A DNA stretch of 6,311 nucleotides from an uncultured Anaerosolibacter sp. (GTDB taxonomy: Bacteria; Bacillota_A; Clostridia; Peptostreptococcales; Thermotaleaceae). Under the pieces are notes generated by a model. That model was not told where the DNA came from. It saw only the letters and a list, made by a program, of their open reading frames with translations, and searched no databases. Of the stretch, positions 4,968 through 6,311 are shown one piece after another. Within the stretch, counting starts at the first letter, position 1. Every line of letters starts with the position of its first letter. The stretch covers positions 1 through 6,311 of the forward strand of contig CALECF010000207.1 in NCBI GenBank assembly GCA_937948705.1, read 5' to 3'. The translations under genes were made by a program, and so were the position numbers.

Positions 4968-5630
4968 ATGAAAAAGGGAGATTTTTTATGGCTATTATCC
5001 TTACTTGCTGTGTCTACACTCTTACTTAGTCCTGCAACCCATAGTATTTTCATTGCCACAACAAAAGCCCATCCCTATCTCATGGGATTTGCTAAAGTAG
5101 CGATTCTAGCTACCATGGGTGAGCTGCTTGCCATTCGTGTTGTGGTGGGGACATGGACCCAACCCGTTGGGCTTTTCTGGCGCATGGTCATTTGGGGCCT
5201 CTTTGGTATGACCTTTGCTGTAGCATTTCCTATCTTCGATGCTGGAGTCCGTGGCGCCATCGGTGCAGGATTGATCTCCGATTTCGGTGGTAACAAGCTT
5301 GCCATAGCATTCTTTATCAGTGCATTTATGAATCTTATTTTTGCTCCAACCTTTATGGGGCTTCACCGTATCACAGATACCTATATCGAATTGTGTAGTG
5401 GTAAATTTGCAAATCTAAGCAAGGTTTCTATCCACAAAGTGGTGGAACATATTGATTGGAAAGTTCTTGTTGCCTTTGTTTATCTAAAAACAATTCCATT
5501 TTTCTGGATTCCTGCCCATACCATTACCTTCCTACTCCCACCAGAGTATAGAGTGTTAATGTCAGCTTTCCTTTCCATCGCCCTGGGCGGTATCCTTTCC
5601 TTCGTAAAGAGAAAAGGGCAGACGGCGTAA
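4968..5630 (+). CDS. Multi-pass membrane protein, Mpv17/PMP22-like
   Basis: A 220-residue integral membrane protein with hydrophobic segments near 6-30, 38-60, 70-90, 108-128, 165-190 and 195-213. The C-terminal third resembles the eukaryotic Mpv17/PMP22 signature (WP, Q, NF, VP, R in order): here W180-IP-AH-TITF-LLPPEY-R195, followed by a last helix. Upstream, GELLAIRVVVG (51-61) and the segment WRMVIWGLFGM (71-81) occupy the place of the Mpv17 GD-L and R-G motifs. Mpv17 proteins are membrane-channel-like proteins of mitochondria and peroxisomes; bacterial relatives have no settled function. The similarity is by eye, so the family call is tentative; the gene itself is sound, with GAGAGGAG seven bases before the ATG and a long open frame. 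It is the only plus-strand gene and appears monocistronic. Confidence 0.75.
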   Translation: MKKGDFLWLLSLLAVSTLLLSPATHSIFIATTKAHPYLMGFAKVAILATMGELLAIRVVVGTWTQPVGLFWRMVIWGLFGMTFAVAFPIFDAGVRGAIGAGLISDFGGNKLAIAFFISAFMNLIFAPTFMGLHRITDTYIELCSGKFANLSKVSIHKVVEHIDWKVLVAFVYLKTIPFFWIPAHTITFLLPPEYRVLMSAFLSIALGGILSFVKRKGQTA

Positions 5631-5633
5631 TCG

Positions 5634-5663
5634 AAAAACGGGCAGGATAACCCTGCCCCTACG
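5634..5663. repeat. GC-rich palindromic intergenic repeat, possible minus-strand terminator
   Basis: GGGCAGG (5640-5646), loop ATAAC and CCTGCCC (5652-5658) form a perfect 7-bp GC-rich hairpin, followed by CTACG. Read on the minus strand it is CGTAGGGGC plus hairpin plus G and five T, resembling the GTAGGGGC-type dispersed palindromes seen in intergenic regions of many Firmicutes and other bacteria (from memory). The GC content stands out from the surrounding AT-rich spacer. In the plus direction there is no T tract, so it is not a typical terminator for the gene before it; in the minus direction it could stop transcripts coming from the IS element. Confidence 0.55.
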
Positions 5664-5811
5664 AACTGCTATACACACTAGTAGACCAGCTACCTTAAGT
5701 CAATAGGAATCTTTAGAAAAATATAATAAATTTGATTGATGGAAAATAGGCACAACAAATAAGCCAAGGAAAAGTACGAACATTGGCTAACATGAAATAT
5801 ATTGTAAAAAC
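5664..5811. other. Non-coding DNA likely containing one end of the IS110-family element
   Basis: This stretch follows the transposase stop codon. A hairpin AGCCAA (5762-5767) / TTGGCT (5783-5788) with a 15-base loop lies 24 bases past the stop. GTAG and CTAC around 5684-5696 form a small inverted repeat. IS110 elements lack clear terminal inverted repeats and usually make no target duplication, so the edge cannot be placed by eye. In the IS1111 group this flank would encode the bridge RNA. Confidence 0.4.
5762..5788. repeat. Hairpin just downstream of the transposase gene
   Basis: Perfect 6-bp inverted repeat AGCCAA/TTGGCT with a 15-base loop. No T tract follows in either direction, so it is unlike an intrinsic terminator and may be part of the element's end or of a non-coding RNA. 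Confidence 0.4.
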
Positions 5812-6311
5812 TTATGCTACTAAGCTTAGTTGTTTCTTGTGTGCTTCCCGATGTTCTTCTGCGGTTTTAATGATAAAAGGCTTCATATCTCTAAGTACGG
5901 CGAAAATGATATTCGAAATTTTATGCATAACCGCACCTAACGCAACCATTTTAGGTTTAGATTGTTTCTTTTTTTCATAGTACTCTTTTAATACAGGGTT
6001 GTTAGAAGCACTAACACACACTAAGGCAACGGTAAATAGGACCCTCCTAGCTAGGCTGGACCCACGCTTAGACATAGAGATCCTTGTTCCTTTAAACTTG
6101 CCTGATTCCTTTACAGAAGGATCAAGACCAAAATATGCGTATAGCTGTTTAGGTTTTTTAAATGCTGAAAAATCACCAATCTCGCACATTAGTGTGACAG
6201 CAGAAATAAAGCCAATTCCTTTGATTGAGTCCACTAGATGGATTTGTTTAACCAAATTATCATCTTCATATTTCATAGTAAAATCTTTAATCTTTACTAG
6301 GATTGATTCAA
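5812..6311 (-). CDS. IS110-family transposase, C-terminal part (runs off the right edge)
   Basis: The frame remains open to the window edge, so the ATG at 6274-6276 is internal and the true start lies outside. About 165 C-terminal residues are visible. They match the Transposase_20 domain of IS110/IS116/IS902 elements: LVDSIKGIGFISAVTLMCEIGD, the F-K-P-KQLYAYFGLDP motif, ESGKFKG, and ISMSKRGSSLARRVLF, the hallmark RG-LR segment carrying the catalytic serine region, then a basic tail ending SLVA. The RuvC-like DEDD domain would be beyond the edge. These enzymes are DNA recombinases guided by a bridge RNA made from a non-coding end of the element. No frameshift or stop interrupts the visible part, so the copy may be intact. 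Confidence 0.94.
   Translation of the reverse strand, partial: ESILVKIKDFTMKYEDDNLVKQIHLVDSIKGIGFISAVTLMCEIGDFSAFKKPKQLYAYFGLDPSVKESGKFKGTRISMSKRGSSLARRVLFTVALVCVSASNNPVLKEYYEKKKQSKPKMVALGAVMHKISNIIFAVLRDMKPFIIKTAEEHREAHKKQLSLVA
5812..6311 (-). mobile_element. IS110-family insertion sequence, partial
   Basis: The transposase fragment marks an IS element entering from the right edge. The coordinates given are only the coding part; the element extends left by an unknown amount into 5664-5811 and right beyond the window. Subgroup (IS110 or IS1111) cannot be decided from the part seen. Confidence 0.85.

Noticed and set aside
5697..5727. TATAAT at 5722-5727 (plus) and TTGACT near 5699-5704 (minus) as promoters
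   Set aside because: Neither has an acceptable partner box at 16-18 bases, and the plus-strand one would lead only into antisense of the transposase.
5783..5980. Plus-strand frame opposite the end of the transposase
   Set aside because: Antisense to a recognised IS110 transposase and without a ribosome binding site.
6274..6276. ATG as the start of a 154-residue transposase
   Set aside because: The same frame continues without a stop to the window edge and the visible part is only the C-terminal domain of the family, so this is an internal methionine.

Overview
The window most resembles the chromosome of a low-GC, spore-forming anaerobic Firmicute of the Clostridia; an Alkaliphilus-like organism is my best guess. 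The clues are the AT-rich intergenic DNA, strong GGAGG-type ribosome binding sites, a Spo0E-family sporulation phosphatase, an FMN riboswitch driving an ECF riboflavin transporter, and a tsaE-tsaB-rimI operon. The genus is inferred from overall character, not from a database match.

Almost everything is read from the minus strand. Reading right to left in the direction of transcription: (1) the C-terminal part of an IS110-family transposase runs off the right edge, followed by non-coding DNA that should hold one end of the element; (2) a plus-strand gene at 4968-5630 encodes a multi-pass membrane protein whose C-terminus resembles the eukaryotic Mpv17/PMP22 family, followed by a GC-rich palindrome of intergenic-repeat type; (3) after a 375-base spacer, a minus-strand unit encodes an imidazolonepropionase-like amidohydrolase and, 32 bases later, a five-helix membrane protein; (4) a consensus promoter, an FMN riboswitch and a terminator/antiterminator precede ribU, which ends at a strong terminator; (5) a Spo0E-like 60-residue regulator with its own short terminator; (6) two very short reading frames, one of 37 codons overlapping the spo0E stop and one of 30 codons that looks like a real single-helix protein with ribosome binding site and terminator; (7) the tsaE-tsaB-rimI operon for tRNA t6A synthesis and ribosomal protein S18 acetylation, with overlapping genes and rimI cut by the left edge.

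The tsa and rimI genes are translation-related housekeeping. ribU is controlled by FMN, the product of the vitamin it imports. The Spo0E-like protein points to control of sporulation through the Spo0A phosphorelay. The amidohydrolase/membrane protein pair and the Mpv17-like protein have no assignable substrate from sequence alone. No CRISPR array, tRNA, rRNA or obvious defence system was seen. The least explained items are the 30-residue membrane peptide, the bacterial Mpv17-like protein, and the non-coding end of the IS110 element, which may encode a guide (bridge) RNA.
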